Origin: Methanothermobacter tenebrarum
Lineage (GTDB): Archaea; Methanobacteriota; Methanobacteria; Methanobacteriales; DSM-23052
DNA length: 64,000 nucleotides
Direction: 5' to 3'
Assembly (NCBI RefSeq): GCF_003264935.1
Contig: NZ_QLOE01000001.1
Span: 174,932-238,931 of the forward strand
Shown: positions 27,202 through 38,640 of the stretch, piece after piece
Layout of the letters: every line of letters begins with the position of its first letter
How positions within the stretch are numbered: the stretch's first letter is position 1
Program-made: the position numbers and the translations under genes
The notes under the pieces: generated by a model
The model's database searches: none
What the model saw: only the letters and a program-made list of their open reading frames with translations
Told to the model about the DNA's origin: nothing

Positions 27202-28028
27202 ATGCCGAGAAATTTTTTAGTGTTATAATCATAATCATACTCGTAGGGGCATTTTTAACAGCAGTGGCGGCACCACTCTTCAAACCAGCAGAGGAAAATG
27301 TTATCAAGGATACTTTCACCTTAAATGAGAGCCAAGTATCAGGTATAAAGCAGGTTAATATAAGCGTGGAATCCAATGCTTCGGGCGTGGGTGTAGAATT
27401 TAGGAATGTCACGGATTCTGTTTATACTATTGAAACCGAAAGAAGCTTTGGGGATGCGAAGCCTAAAGTCAATTATACAGTGGAAGGCGACACCCTCAAC
27501 GTTAATATAATGTTGGATAAGGGTTCCGCGAACATCCTATTATCAAATAAGTATACATACAATGTAACTACTAGGAGCAAGGTTGGTGGAGTTGCAATAA
27601 TCCTTGGAAACAATTCAAAGGTTGATAATATAAATTCAACAATCCAATATGCTGGTGGCGGGGCGCTGTTAATCGATAAAACAACATTCAAGAACTTGTC
27701 AATGAACGTGAACACTGGAGGATTCTATATAGCGGTTTTAAACCCAAAATTCAAGGGTAATGGTTCTATAATTGCAAATGTTACCATAGGTGGTATAACA
27801 ATAGCTCCAATGGACCCATCAATCCCCCTTAGGATAATAGCAAATGTTGACAGTGGAGGAGTCACATTTAAACCAAACAGCTTCCATGTTATAAAGAACA
27901 CCACAACTTACCTCGAAATTGAAACAAAGCCCTATAAGTCCTCTGTTGAAAAATTAGAGATAATATGTGGGGTTGGCCTTGGTGGTGTGAGCATAGGCAC
28001 TTTCCAGATGCCAATACAGCCACGATAG
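27198..28028 (+). CDS. Membrane-anchored toastrack-like (DUF4097-type) surface protein
   Basis: An N-terminal membrane helix (about residues 8-28) is followed by a long single-handed beta-solenoid-like region of Gly/Asn/Val repeats such as 'RSKVGGVAIILGNNSKVDNI' and 'VTIGGITIAP', ending 'CGVGLGGVSIGTFQMP'. That matches the toastrack/adhesin-like DUF4097 or LiaF-type fold, here probably outside the membrane. It starts with an ATGA overlap on the Yip1-domain gene, suggesting one functional pair of membrane proteins. Function unknown. A T7 terminator follows at 28051. Confidence 0.7.
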   Translation: MNAEKFFSVIIIIILVGAFLTAVAAPLFKPAEENVIKDTFTLNESQVSGIKQVNISVESNASGVGVEFRNVTDSVYTIETERSFGDAKPKVNYTVEGDTLNVNIMLDKGSANILLSNKYTYNVTTRSKVGGVAIILGNNSKVDNINSTIQYAGGGALLIDKTTFKNLSMNVNTGGFYIAVLNPKFKGNGSIIANVTIGGITIAPMDPSIPLRIIANVDSGGVTFKPNSFHVIKNTTTYLEIETKPYKSSVEKLEIICGVGLGGVSIGTFQMPIQPR

Positions 28029-28050
28029 GTACCCTCACATTAAACTTTCC

Positions 28051-28057
28051 TTTTTTT
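28051..28057 (+). terminator. T7 terminator after the Yip1/toastrack pair
   Basis: Seven T preceded by a CTTTCC pyrimidine stretch, 22 bases past the stop codon at 28028, separates this pair from the cbi operon promoter. Confidence 0.5.
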
Positions 28058-28094
28058 ATGTTTGGACCTAATTTCTATTCTTGAAATAGGGGAA

Positions 28095-28145
28095 AAATAT
28101 TTATAGGATATCCAACCCAAAATCTTATTCAAGTTTACTTTAAAA
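28095..28145 (+). promoter_or_regulatory. cbi operon promoter with candidate metal-regulator operator
   Basis: TATA box AATATTTATAGG at about 28096-28107 predicts transcription start near 28130. The 14-base AAGTTTACTTTAAA at 28131-28144 sits right at the start site, where a repressor would act. The same 14 bases occur at 49399-49412 in the promoter of the secreted CobN-like gene, as part of a longer perfect palindrome. Here the left arm is imperfect (ATTCAAGT against TTTAAAGT). Confidence 0.6.
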
Positions 28146-28167
28146 AAAATAAAAGATGGTGATATTC

Positions 28168-28845
28168 TTGCATATCATGGAAGGCTTTCTACCATGGCAA
28201 TGGTGCATACTCTGGTATGCAATCTCCCTACCAGTTATCATATACGGTATAACAAGAATAAAAAAAGTAGCAGATGAACTCCCAGAATCAAAACCACTAC
28301 TGGCCGTGAGCGGAGCATTCATATTCATACTATCCTCCCTTAAAATGCCATCAGTCACAGGAAGCTGCTCACACCCCACAGGAAATGGATTAGGAGCAAT
28401 ACTATTCGGCCCATGGATAACATCAGTAATGGCAGCCATAGTACTCATATTCCAAGCACTCTTACTAGCCCACGGAGGATTAACAACACTAGGAGCCAAC
28501 ATATTCTCGATGGGTATAATAGGCCCAGTATTCGCATGGCTAACATACAAAGGATCCCTAAAATTAAACCTGCCAACTTCCATTGCAGTATTTTTGGCAG
28601 CATTCATAGGCGATGTCATGACATATGTAACAACATCATTCCAACTAGCCCTAGCATTCCCAATACCTAATGTGATGATAGCAACTTCAAAATTCATGCT
28701 AATATTCGCATACACCCAGATACCCCTTGGGATAGCTGAAGGATTACTCACAGTAGTGGTGTTTGAAAACATCTTAAAATTGAAACCAGACATCACAGAA
28801 AAACTAAGCCTACTAATTAGAAAACCAACAAGCGTAGGTGATTAG
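28168..28845 (+). CDS. cbiM: Cobalt ECF transporter substrate-binding component CbiM
   Basis: The product begins MHIMEGFLP, the conserved metal-binding N-terminus of CbiM/NikM in which the free amino group, His2 and Met4 bind the metal. This decides for the TTG start at 28168 (GGTGAT 8 bases upstream) over the ATG at 28156. About seven membrane segments follow; 'GSCSHPTGNGLGAILFGP' carries the second conserved His. First gene of cbiMNQO; its stop lies 1 base before cbiN. Cobalt is needed for methanogen corrinoids. Confidence 0.94.
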   Translation: MHIMEGFLPWQWCILWYAISLPVIIYGITRIKKVADELPESKPLLAVSGAFIFILSSLKMPSVTGSCSHPTGNGLGAILFGPWITSVMAAIVLIFQALLLAHGGLTTLGANIFSMGIIGPVFAWLTYKGSLKLNLPTSIAVFLAAFIGDVMTYVTTSFQLALAFPIPNVMIATSKFMLIFAYTQIPLGIAEGLLTVVVFENILKLKPDITEKLSLLIRKPTSVGD

Positions 28846-28846
28846 C

Positions 28847-29131
28847 ATGGAGAAAAGGCACATCATAATGCTTATAATCGTTGCCTTAATCTGCATCATA
28901 CCATTCCTGATCTATAGTGGCCTTGGAGAAGAACAAGGCTACTTTGGGGGTGCGGATGATAAAGCCAGTCAAGTTATAGAAGAAACCGGCTACAAGCCAT
29001 GGTTTGAGCCCATATGGGAGCCCCCAAGTGGTGAAATAGAGAGTCTAATATTCGCTGTTCAAGCGGCTATAGGAGCACTGATAATTGGATACGTTTTCGG
29101 CTATTATAAAGGCAGGCAGAAAACATCCTAG
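28847..29131 (+). CDS. cbiN: Cobalt ECF transporter component CbiN
   Basis: 94 aa, two membrane helices (about residues 5-25 and 68-87) enclosing the conserved extracellular segment 'FGGADDKASQVIEETGYKPW' and 'FEPIWEPPSGEIESL'. CbiN interacts with CbiM to load Co2+. ATG 28847 has AGGTGA upstream and lies just after the cbiM stop. The presence of CbiN rather than NikN/NikL indicates cobalt specificity. Confidence 0.94.
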   Translation: MEKRHIIMLIIVALICIIPFLIYSGLGEEQGYFGGADDKASQVIEETGYKPWFEPIWEPPSGEIESLIFAVQAAIGALIIGYVFGYYKGRQKTS

Positions 29132-29142
29132 AGCTGGGTAGA

Positions 29143-29910
29143 ATGAACATTTCAACAGACCTTTATGCCTATCATAATAATCTTAACAGGATACCCCCAG
29201 GGGTGAAACTATCCTGGGGTATCCTCACGATGATATTATCTCTGCTGTCGCCTTCCCCTATAATCCCAATTATGGTAGCAATTATAATGTCGCTTACAAT
29301 CGTATTGGTTGCAGGGATACCATCACGCTATTATTTAAAATTTATCAGCGTACCATCCGCTTTCGGATTTTTAACATTAATATTAATGGCATTATTTTTC
29401 GGGGCTGAACCATCATCTATAGGATTCTCTTGGTTTAGAGTGTACTTGGACGGCCTCCACACAGGATTCCTAACATTTTCGAGGATAATGGGCGGTTTCA
29501 CTTGCTTAGCTTTCATTTCGCTTACAACACCCATTAACGAGATATTCAAACAATTAGAGAAGATAAAAGTGCCCAGGATCATAATTGAGATAGCTCTCCT
29601 AATGTACCGGATGATATTCATTTTCCTTGAAGAAGCATCCACCATGTACCATGCACAGGAGACAAGACTAGGCTACAATAGCGTCAAAAGTTCTATAAAA
29701 TCCTTGGGGCTGCTCGCAAGCAACCTATTTATAAGGTCCTGGTTACAAGGAGAAAAGGTATACCAGGCGATGGAGACAAGATGTTACAATGGGGAAATCC
29801 CAACAATGAAGATCCATGAAACAGATAATAAATGGATCATATTAGTAATAGCCTTCGAGATAACACTACTCCTTGGAGTATACTTTACAAGAACTATAAA
29901 AATTATATAA
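29143..29910 (+). CDS. cbiQ: Cobalt ECF transporter transmembrane component CbiQ
   Basis: 255 aa with five to six membrane helices. The cytoplasmic coupling motifs 'MYHAQETRLGYN' and 'KVYQAMETRCYN', versions of the A-R-G signatures of ECF T components, contact the ATPase. Starts 11 bases after cbiN. Part of the cbiMNQO operon. Confidence 0.93.
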   Translation: MNISTDLYAYHNNLNRIPPGVKLSWGILTMILSLLSPSPIIPIMVAIIMSLTIVLVAGIPSRYYLKFISVPSAFGFLTLILMALFFGAEPSSIGFSWFRVYLDGLHTGFLTFSRIMGGFTCLAFISLTTPINEIFKQLEKIKVPRIIIEIALLMYRMIFIFLEEASTMYHAQETRLGYNSVKSSIKSLGLLASNLFIRSWLQGEKVYQAMETRCYNGEIPTMKIHETDNKWIILVIAFEITLLLGVYFTRTIKII

Positions 29911-29962
29911 ACTTTTTTAGACAATCCATATGTTAGTATCCGTCTTCTTGGTGTTGAGAACA

Positions 29963-31290
<1,328 letters not shown>

Positions 31291-31352
31291 TAGAAAAACA
31301 CCCTCCAACTTATAGATTCCCAATATGGGGGGATTCCACTAGGGTCTTTAAA

Positions 31353-32063
31353 ATGGGAATGGCAGTGAAAAAAAGGGTAAATCCAAAAGATGTTACAGTT
31401 ATCGTGCCTGCATATAACGAGGAAAAGACAATACTCCAGGTTCTAGGCGAACTAAAGAAGAGAGGTTATACTGTCGTTGTTGTAGATGATGGGTCAACTG
31501 ATTCAACACCCCATCTCCTCACAAGATTCAAAGATGATGATAGAGTCCACGTTTATAGGCATATAATAAACAGGGGACTTGGAGCGGCCTTGAGAACTGG
31601 TATAGAGGCGGCCCTTTTCATGGGATCGTCCTATATAGTCACATTTGATGCTGATGGACAACATGACCCAGATGATATAGAAAGGGTTTGCAAACCACTA
31701 ATCGATAATAAAGCAGATGCTGTTATTGGTAAAAGAGATTTTAGTAAAATGCCACTTTCAAGGAACATTGGAAACTTTCTCATGAACATAATAACCCTAA
31801 TATTTTATGGTGTTTGGGTTTCTGATTCACAATCCGGTTTGCGAGCATTCACCCGCAAAGCAGCTTCCAAGATCAAAACAGAGGATAGAGGTTATGGTGT
31901 GTCATCTGAGATAATAAGTGAAATCAAAAAAAGAGGCCTCAGACTAAAGGAGGCTCCTATAAAAACTATATACACTCCAGAGACTATATCAAAGGGTACA
32001 AACTTTAGTGTAGGTATTAAAATATTGATTAAATTAATAATTAATATATTAAAAAGATTGTAA
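31353..32063 (+). CDS. GT2 glycosyltransferase (dolichol-phosphate mannosyltransferase-like)
   Basis: GT-A fold: 'VIVPAYNEEKTILQVL', 'VVVDDGSTDST', the metal-binding 'TFDADGQHDPDDI' and 'SDSQSGLRAFTRKAA' identify the DPM/DPG-synthase subgroup, which loads a sugar onto a polyprenyl phosphate. 236 aa with no C-terminal membrane helices. The next gene, DUF2304, starts 2 bases after its stop; this pairing with a small membrane protein is common. A third gene for a GT4 enzyme is broken, so the locus may be failing. Confidence 0.92.
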   Translation: MGMAVKKRVNPKDVTVIVPAYNEEKTILQVLGELKKRGYTVVVVDDGSTDSTPHLLTRFKDDDRVHVYRHIINRGLGAALRTGIEAALFMGSSYIVTFDADGQHDPDDIERVCKPLIDNKADAVIGKRDFSKMPLSRNIGNFLMNIITLIFYGVWVSDSQSGLRAFTRKAASKIKTEDRGYGVSSEIISEIKKRGLRLKEAPIKTIYTPETISKGTNFSVGIKILIKLIINILKRL

Positions 32064-32065
32064 GG

Positions 32066-32407
32066 GTGCTAAGAGTGTTATACCAGATTATAGGAACACT
32101 AACAGGTCTGATAGGGATGATATTATCCATAAAGAGGTTCAAAGAGGGTAAAACATCCCCCACTGCTTTCATCTTCTGGCTTCTAGCATGGGGTTTTCTA
32201 ATCGTGATCTCAATTAGCCCCAACGTCACATCATATATTGCAAATATTATGGGAATTGGTAGGGGACTGGACCTGATCCTTATATTAGCGATAATAGGAG
32301 CCTACTACTTGCTCTTCAGGATATATATCATGATAGAGAACCTTGAAATGGAAATAACAAAACTAGTCAGGGAATTAGCACTCAGAGAATCGGAAGAGGA
32401 CGAATAG
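32066..32407 (+). CDS. DUF2304 membrane protein
   Basis: 113 aa with three hydrophobic segments (about 5-20, 33-50, 68-90), a charged C-terminal coiled-coil-like tail rich in Glu, and the 'EGKTSPTAFIFWLLAW' phrase typical of DUF2304. The GTG start at 32066 lies 2 bases past the GT2 stop, preceded by an AAGGGTG region. DUF2304 proteins usually accompany GT2 enzymes and may form the membrane subunit for lipid-linked sugar handling. Confidence 0.85.
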   Translation: MLRVLYQIIGTLTGLIGMILSIKRFKEGKTSPTAFIFWLLAWGFLIVISISPNVTSYIANIMGIGRGLDLILILAIIGAYYLLFRIYIMIENLEMEITKLVRELALRESEEDE

Positions 32408-32410
32408 ACC

Positions 32411-32694
32411 ATGAAAATAGGGATAATAACAGAATACTTTCCAAAAACTGGAGAATTCGATATAAGGGGGGTGGTGCGGAGGCTTGCGCGTTCAATGAAG
32501 CCCTCCAATTATCAAAAAGGCATGAAGTAACCGTTCTAACATCCAGAGCCGAAGGAACACCCAAGAGGTATTCCATAAACAATATAGAAGTCATAGGATG
32601 CGGCCCCACACGGGCATATGTGCAAAAGGGTTCTCTCCTTAAACGTTCACTATTTATAAAAAACTTTACAAAAAATTGCGAAAAAAGGGTTTGA
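32411..32694 (+). pseudogene. Frameshifted N-terminal fragment of a GT4 glycosyltransferase
   Basis: Begins 'MKIGIITEYFPKTGEFDIRGG', then near 32470 the frame must shift by one base in a G-run to continue 'GAEACAFNEALQLSKRHEVT' and 'GTPKRYSINNIEVIGC', the expected GT4 N-terminal domain. It ends at 32692 without a donor domain. It starts 4 bases past DUF2304, so it was the third gene of that operon. Confidence 0.8.
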
Positions 32695-32760
32695 AACAAT
32701 CAGAAAAATATAGGAGGGAATACATAGGGTATAAACTGGAAAAATATTAAAAAAGCTCTG

Positions 32761-34620
32761 TTAGAGTTTTACCTTTATCTTCTCTCTAAGTATCCTGTTT
32801 ACGAGCTGACCGTCAGCCCTTCCCCTTAATCTCTTCATGGCTTCCCCCATTAATGGGCCTATGGCTGCCATCTTCCTCTCTTTTATCAGTTCTTCCTTTT
32901 CTTCTATAATTTCCTCGATTATCTTCTCTACTTCTTCTCTAGTTAAAATTAGGAGGTCTAGTTCCTTGGCTGCCTTGAGTGGTTCAACTCTTTTATCCGC
33001 CATGTATGCTATGATCTCCTTTAGGGCGTCCTTTGAAACTTTACCCTCCTCTAATAATCTAAGAGCCCCAATAAGGTCTTCAAGTTTTAAATTTTCTATA
33101 TTGTGACCTTCTCTTTTAAGCTCTTGTAGGGTGTATGCGAGTAATGACGCTATTAGAGTGTTTTCAACATCTAACCTGGCAAGTTTTTCAAAGTCCTCTG
33201 CAAGGCCCTTTTTGACTAGCTGGGACGCCAGATCCTCACTCAGATTATATTCTCTCTTTATCCTCTCTTTCTTTTCCGAAGGCAGTTCTGGAAGCTTCTC
33301 TTTTAACCTTTTGATCATCTCTGAGCCGATTTTGAAGAGAGGGATATCTGTTTCCACATACATTCTACTGGCTGTGGGTAATGGCCTTAAATAGGAAGTG
33401 TTACCATCTTCTAGTGCTTTCCTTGTCTCCTCTGGAACGCCTTTGAGGGCCATCCTAGCCCTTGATGCGACTTCCTCTAGGGCTGCCTCTGCCTTTTTTC
33501 TTTCATCTGCTATGATTATTATAGCATCATCTTCACCTGCTTTAAGGTGTTCTCTTAATTTTTCAACTTCTTCTTTACTTATACCATAGGCTGGGAGTTC
33601 ATCAGTGTGGAATATGCCGGCCACGCCCCTTTTCTTGGCATAATCTGCTAGTTCAGTTCCAAACCTCCTGTCGGGTTGGAGTTCCATGCCTATGAGTCCG
33701 GCGAAACCTTCTAGTTTTATTGCGAGCACGCTTTCAGCACCTTTTATTATCTTTGACCTGGTATCCTTGAAAATCTCCCCTACATCGTATATTTTATCCT
33801 CGACTTTTGTTTTTCTCTTTTTGAGTTCTTCAAGTATCTCTAATAACTTTAGTTGCCTTTGAACTTCTCTTTTAACAATCTCGGGTATTAGGTTAAGGTC
33901 TTGAACTCCTTTGACCTCGACCCTTGCACCATCCCTTATGGAAATGTTAAGGTCTTGTCTTATGGTTCCTATGCCCCTTTTAACCTTGGTGCTGCGGAGT
34001 ATCTGCCCTATCTGATAAGCCACCTCTTTTAATTGGATTGGATCTTTGATAGAAGGGTCTGTTGTTATTTCAACGAGTGGTATGCCAAGCCTGTCAAGGC
34101 GGAAGACAATACCATCTTCTCTTTCTTCTATTCTCCTTGCAGCATCCTCTTCAAGGCATAGGTTTTCTATCTTTACTCTCCCATGGGGTGTTTCAACATA
34201 GCCATCTGTGGCCACTAGGCCTGTTCTCTGGAATCCGCCAGTGTTACTCCCATCTATTACCTGTTTTCTCATTGTGTGGAATTCGTCAACCACCTTCATA
34301 TTAAGGAGTAATGCTATTGTCACTGCGATCTCTAACGCTTCACTATTTATTGGATGGGGTGGTTCTTCATCAGCTTCCACGAGACAAGTATGATCAGAAT
34401 AAGCCTGATAATAAAACCTGAGCTTCCTCTTAGCCTCCTCGAAGGCTGCCCTGTCTATTTTGCCGAGTTCACTTTGTGTGGGCCTCAATCTCCTCATTAT
34501 ATTATATTCTGGTTCTTCATCTGTTAACTCGCACTTACAAGGACAGAATAGTTTCCCTTTGCTGTCAAGTTGTTGGTGTATTTCCAAGCCCATCTTTAAC
34601 CCGATTTTGTCCCAGTCCAT
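32761..34620 (-). CDS. gatE: Glu-tRNA(Gln) amidotransferase subunit E
   Basis: Archaeal GatE is the kinase/transferase subunit that turns Glu-tRNA(Gln) into Gln-tRNA(Gln) with ammonia from GatD. It begins '[20 protein letters not shown]' with the GatB/E catalytic-site 'GLEIHQQL', has zinc-binding 'CPCKC', '[11 protein letters not shown]' and a C-terminal helical YqeY-like tail ending '[17 protein letters not shown]'. 619 aa, full length, including the AspRS-like insertion in the middle. It starts 6 bases after gatD. Confidence 0.96.
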   Translation of the reverse strand: MDWDKIGLKMGLEIHQQLDSKGKLFCPCKCELTDEEPEYNIMRRLRPTQSELGKIDRAAFEEAKRKLRFYYQAYSDHTCLVEADEEPPHPINSEALEIAVTIALLLNMKVVDEFHTMRKQVIDGSNTGGFQRTGLVATDGYVETPHGRVKIENLCLEEDAARRIEEREDGIVFRLDRLGIPLVEITTDPSIKDPIQLKEVAYQIGQILRSTKVKRGIGTIRQDLNISIRDGARVEVKGVQDLNLIPEIVKREVQRQLKLLEILEELKKRKTKVEDKIYDVGEIFKDTRSKIIKGAESVLAIKLEGFAGLIGMELQPDRRFGTELADYAKKRGVAGIFHTDELPAYGISKEEVEKLREHLKAGEDDAIIIIADERKKAEAALEEVASRARMALKGVPEETRKALEDGNTSYLRPLPTASRMYVETDIPLFKIGSEMIKRLKEKLPELPSEKKERIKREYNLSEDLASQLVKKGLAEDFEKLARLDVENTLIASLLAYTLQELKREGHNIENLKLEDLIGALRLLEEGKVSKDALKEIIAYMADKRVEPLKAAKELDLLILTREEVEKIIEEIIEEKEELIKERKMAAIGPLMGEAMKRLRGRADGQLVNRILREKIKVKL

Positions 34621-34626
34621 ACTTTT

Positions 34627-35934
34627 TCACCCTTGGAAGTGTCTAAGTGAAGATTTGTCCTCGATCTCGCCACTGATATTCTCAAGCATTATACTCTTCA
34701 CGGTCTCAGGGTCGCTGCTCTGGCCAAGGGCCCATACAAGTTTTACATAAGCTGTTTCAGGCAGCATGTCAGCTACTGGTATAACACCAGCCCCGAGTAA
34801 TCTTCTGCCAGTACTATATACGTTCATGTTTACTCTGCCATTGAGGCATTGTGAGGCCATGGCAACTATGATGTCCATTTCATTTGCACGTTCAATGGCG
34901 GGTATAAGATCCTCTGGGCAATGGCCGAGGCCTGTACCCTCTATAACTATCCCTTTATAGTCTTTGTCAATGTAATATTCTAATATTTCTGGGTTTATAC
35001 CAGGGTAGGTTTTTATTAATGCTACTTTTGGTTCTATCTTGTCCCTGACTTCAAGTTCTACTAGGTCTCTCTTCCTATAGTCTTCCCTTAGGATTTTGAT
35101 TTTGCCGTCTTTGATTTCTGCTATGGGTGTGGTGTTTATGCTTTTGAATGTGTCCCTTCTTGAAGTGTGCATTTTCCTTACTTTCGTCCCCCGGTGTAGG
35201 TGGCAGCTTCTATCATCTATACTGGCGTGCATACAAACCATGACCTCTGCTATGTCTGATTTCGCTGCTATAACTGAGCTTATGAGGTTGAGGTGAGCGT
35301 CAGATGATGGTCTGTCAGAGCTTCGTTGTGCTCCTGTAAGTATCACTGGTACTGGTGTTTTAAGGATGAAACTTAGCGCCGCCGCGGTATAATGCATGGT
35401 ATCTGTCCCATGGGCCACCACAACGCCCTGGACTCCATCTTCTATCTCCTTGGCTATGGCATTTGCTGCTTCAACCCAATATTCCGGGCGCATGTTTTCG
35501 CTTAAAATGTTGAATATGGCTTTTCCGCGTATATTCGCAATATCTAATAATTCTGGGTTGGCTCTTAGAAGGTCGTCTGCAGTGAATGCTGGGTGGACAG
35601 CGCCTGTCTGGTAATCTATGATTGATGCGACAGTGCCTCCTGTTGATATTATGGATATGTCTGGTAGTTCAGGATTTCTTTCAACATCGACTGGTGGGAG
35701 TTTTATCTCAGGTTTTGAACCTTCTTCTATCAACTCTATCCTGGCATCTTCGATCTCCACTCCAATATTATAGCCATTATCTAATTTTAGTACTAGGTGT
35801 TTGTCATCAGCATCCTCTGGCCTGTCAAGTAGCATCCCATCATAGCTTATATTATCCTTTTTTACGCGGATTTTGTCACCGACTTTAATAGATTCTTTTT
35901 CGAGTAATTTTTTTGCAAGCCCTTTATAGGCCAT
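34627..35934 (-). CDS. gatD: Glu-tRNA(Gln) amidotransferase subunit D
   Basis: Asparaginase-like subunit that releases ammonia from an amide. N-terminal ~75 residues form a small beta-barrel; the asparaginase domain starts 'ISTGGTVAS' with catalytic Thr at 98 or 101, and '[16 protein letters not shown]' holds the second T-D pair. 435 aa. Its ATG lies inside the end of vorA (11-base overlap), and gatE follows after 6 bases, so gatDE is transcribed and probably translationally coupled to the vor genes. Confidence 0.96.
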   Translation of the reverse strand: MAYKGLAKKLLEKESIKVGDKIRVKKDNISYDGMLLDRPEDADDKHLVLKLDNGYNIGVEIEDARIELIEEGSKPEIKLPPVDVERNPELPDISIISTGGTVASIIDYQTGAVHPAFTADDLLRANPELLDIANIRGKAIFNILSENMRPEYWVEAANAIAKEIEDGVQGVVVAHGTDTMHYTAAALSFILKTPVPVILTGAQRSSDRPSSDAHLNLISSVIAAKSDIAEVMVCMHASIDDRSCHLHRGTKVRKMHTSRRDTFKSINTTPIAEIKDGKIKILREDYRKRDLVELEVRDKIEPKVALIKTYPGINPEILEYYIDKDYKGIVIEGTGLGHCPEDLIPAIERANEMDIIVAMASQCLNGRVNMNVYSTGRRLLGAGVIPVADMLPETAYVKLVWALGQSSDPETVKSIMLENISGEIEDKSSLRHFQG

Positions 35935-37366
35935 TTATAGGCCCCCCCATTATGTTTTCTCGGGCCCATCTAGCACCTATATTTAGTAGTTTTAGGTTTA
36001 TGTCTATGATCTTCTCTTTTCCGCTGAATATGAATTTTAGAGCGTCTTCGAATGATTTTTTTGAAAGTTTTGTGAGGCCTAATTCCATGAGAACTCCTAA
36101 CATGACCGTGTTAGCAGCCCTTTCTGCTCCTTCACTTTTCGCGATTTTAAAGGCCGGAACTCCGATGATATTACCCTTGCCCTTGTATTTTATTGTTGTG
36201 GAATCATAGAGGATGTATCCGTCCTCTGGTACTGTGTGGGCGAATTCTTCGAGTGAAGGTTGGTTGAATGCGATTAGTATGTCTGGTTCATCCACTACTG
36301 GCGAGCCTATCACATTGCCTGATATTACAACTGCACAGCTTGAAGTTCCACCCCTTTGCTCAGGACCATAAGCTGGATACCATGACACGTGCTTGGATTC
36401 TGCGCAAGCCGCTTGTGCAAGCACTAAACCCATGCTAAGCACGCCCTGACCGCCAAATCCGGCTATCTTCACTTTAATTTCTCCAAATTCTGGGTCGTCT
36501 TTGGGTTCTGGGAGCGACTCCTCTACTTGGAATATCCTGTCAAGACTTTCCTTGGAAAAATCGCTATTATCCCGCTTGAGGGGTTCGACCTCATCGGCTT
36601 TGTCCCTGAAATTTTTAACAGGAAATTCTTTCTCCATTTCTTCGTTTATAAACCTTTGAGCGCCTTCAGCATCCTGGCGCAAGTTTGTTGGGCAAGGTGA
36701 GAGGACCTCCACGAATGCATAACCTTTACCATCCCGTTGTATTTCAAGGGCTCTCTTAACAGCCCTTTTAGCCCTTCTAATATGTTTTATATCCGCTAGT
36801 GAAACTCTTTCAATAAATACAGGCGCTTCTAGATTGTTGAGTAACTCACACATATGCAATGGGTAACCTGCGAATCTAGGATCTCTACCCTCTGGGCATG
36901 TTATGGTGGGCTCGCCCACAAGGGTTGTTGGGGCCATTTGGCCTCCTGTCATGCCATAAACTGTATTGTTAACAAAGAATACCGCCATTTTCTCTCCCCT
37001 GTTGGCGGCTTGTATTGTCTCGTTTAATCCTATTGATGCAAGGTCCCCGTCCCCCTGGTAGAGTATTATGATGGCATCGTCTTCTGCACGTGATATTCCT
37101 GTCCCCACGGCTGGTGCTCTCCCATGGGCCACTTGTACATTACCACAATCAAAATAATAGTATGCGAATACTGCACATCCAACAGGGCTTATGAGGACTG
37201 TTCTCTCTTGTATTCCTAGTTCGTCTATGGCTTCCCCTATGAGCTTGTGTAGTATGCCATGTCCACACCCTGGACAATAGTGTGTTGCTGTGGGCGCGCT
37301 CCCACCCTTTCTCTCGAAGATGTCATGGATACACTTTGGTTTTTTGATGATTCTTTCATCTGCCAT
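35924..37366 (-). CDS. vorA: 2-ketoisovalerate:ferredoxin oxidoreductase, fused beta-gamma subunit
   Basis: Residues 1-~285 are the TPP-binding beta subunit ('[14 protein letters not shown]', '[17 protein letters not shown]'); residues ~300-480 are the gamma subunit ('[20 protein letters not shown]', '[12 protein letters not shown]'). The fused beta-gamma arrangement with a separate alpha (VorB) and short delta (VorC) is that of M. thermautotrophicus VOR, which couples branched 2-oxoacids, CoA and ferredoxin, in acyl-CoA degradation or reductive amino-acid synthesis. It overlaps vorB by 11 bases and gatD by 11. Confidence 0.93.
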   Translation of the reverse strand: MADERIIKKPKCIHDIFERKGGSAPTATHYCPGCGHGILHKLIGEAIDELGIQERTVLISPVGCAVFAYYYFDCGNVQVAHGRAPAVGTGISRAEDDAIIILYQGDGDLASIGLNETIQAANRGEKMAVFFVNNTVYGMTGGQMAPTTLVGEPTITCPEGRDPRFAGYPLHMCELLNNLEAPVFIERVSLADIKHIRRAKRAVKRALEIQRDGKGYAFVEVLSPCPTNLRQDAEGAQRFINEEMEKEFPVKNFRDKADEVEPLKRDNSDFSKESLDRIFQVEESLPEPKDDPEFGEIKVKIAGFGGQGVLSMGLVLAQAACAESKHVSWYPAYGPEQRGGTSSCAVVISGNVIGSPVVDEPDILIAFNQPSLEEFAHTVPEDGYILYDSTTIKYKGKGNIIGVPAFKIAKSEGAERAANTVMLGVLMELGLTKLSKKSFEDALKFIFSGKEKIIDINLKLLNIGARWARENIMGGPINGL

Positions 37367-38408
37367 GGGCTACCTCCCTGATTTTTTTTACCACTTCTCT
37401 TAGTTGGATTAGGTTTCCACCCATCCTGTTAACTAGTTCGATGTCCTGGCATCCTGTTGCTAATCTTATATCTTCTAGCATTTGGCCGTTGCTCATCTCC
37501 ACTGATATGAACTTTGGGTTGTCCTCGCTTAACTTGGCTAGTTCGTCCTCTGGGAATGGGGAGAGTGTTATTGGACGGAATAGTCCAACTTTTATACCCT
37601 CTTTTCGGGTGATGTCAACGGCTGTCCTTGATATTCTACTACTTATACCATAGGACACTAGGATTATATCAGCATCATCTAACATGTAGGGTTCGTATTT
37701 TGCCTCTTTTTCTTTTATTTGCTTGTATTTTTCTTGTAAATAGAAGTTGAATTCTTCGAGCTCGTCAAAATCGAGGAAAATAGATGTTACAAGGTTCTTC
37801 ATGGTCTCCTTGTTGCCGCAGACCGCCCATGAAGTGTCAGGTTTATGTTCTATGGCCTTCTCTGGGAATTTTAAAGGTTCTGCCATCTGTCCAAGGACAG
37901 CATCAGCTAGCACAATAACTGGGGTTCTGTACTTGTCCGCGAGTTCAAATGCTTTCATTGTAAGATCGCACATTTCCTGGACACTATTAGGGGCTAAAAC
38001 AATACTTTTATAGTTTCCATGCCCCCCTCCCTTTGTTAGTTGGGTGTAGTCGGCCTGTTCGGGTCCTATGTTCCCGAGTCCTGGGCCGGCCCTCATTACG
38101 TCCACTATGACTGCTGGGAGTTCTGCGCCAGCAAGGAATGATATTCCTTCTTGTTTCAAGCTTATACCAGGCCCGGATGATGCTGTCATTACACGGTGGC
38201 CTGCCGCGGCAGCCCCGTATACCATGTTTATGGCCGCTTCTTCTGATTCTGCTTGCACGAATTTCCTGCCGACCATTGGAAAGTATTTAGCGGCTTCGTG
38301 GAGTATTTCACTGGCTGGGGTTATCGGATATCCGAAGTAGCAATCGCATCCGGCGTACATAGCCCCTATGATAACTGCTGTGTTCCCTTTCACCATCTGG
38401 GTTGCCAT
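37356..38408 (-). CDS. vorB: 2-ketoisovalerate:ferredoxin oxidoreductase alpha subunit
   Basis: Pyrimidine-binding and domain II of the oxoacid oxidoreductase: '[16 protein letters not shown]', '[19 protein letters not shown]' (Glu for TPP) and '[15 protein letters not shown]'. 350 aa. It starts 4 bases past vorC and overlaps vorA by 11 bases, keeping stoichiometric translation. Confidence 0.93.
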   Translation of the reverse strand: MATQMVKGNTAVIIGAMYAGCDCYFGYPITPASEILHEAAKYFPMVGRKFVQAESEEAAINMVYGAAAAGHRVMTASSGPGISLKQEGISFLAGAELPAVIVDVMRAGPGLGNIGPEQADYTQLTKGGGHGNYKSIVLAPNSVQEMCDLTMKAFELADKYRTPVIVLADAVLGQMAEPLKFPEKAIEHKPDTSWAVCGNKETMKNLVTSIFLDFDELEEFNFYLQEKYKQIKEKEAKYEPYMLDDADIILVSYGISSRISRTAVDITRKEGIKVGLFRPITLSPFPEDELAKLSEDNPKFISVEMSNGQMLEDIRLATGCQDIELVNRMGGNLIQLREVVKKIREVAHGR

Positions 38409-38412
38409 CTTG

Positions 38413-38640
38413 TCATTTCCTCCTCTTTTTAAGTGGGATGTGCACTTCTATGGCATGGGGTTCCGGGCAAGTATAGTAGCAGTTTCCACAACCTTTACAT
38501 CCGCCCCCCTTGTATTCAACGTAGTGATATCCTCTCTCATTAATCTTATCACTCATAAAGAGTACTTTACCTTTACAGGCTAGTATGCACCTTTCACATC
38601 CTTTACATTCCAGTGGATTAATTACTGGATATGGTTCCAT
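38413..38640 (-). CDS. vorC: 2-ketoisovalerate:ferredoxin oxidoreductase delta subunit (2[4Fe-4S] ferredoxin)
   Basis: 75 aa with two cluster motifs, '[11 protein letters not shown]' and '[14 protein letters not shown]', passing electrons to ferredoxin. Its ATG follows the acyl-CoA synthetase stop immediately (38641/38640), with a short gap to vorB. Confidence 0.93.
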   Translation of the reverse strand: MEPYPVINPLECKGCERCILACKGKVLFMSDKINERGYHYVEYKGGGCKGCGNCYYTCPEPHAIEVHIPLKKRRK

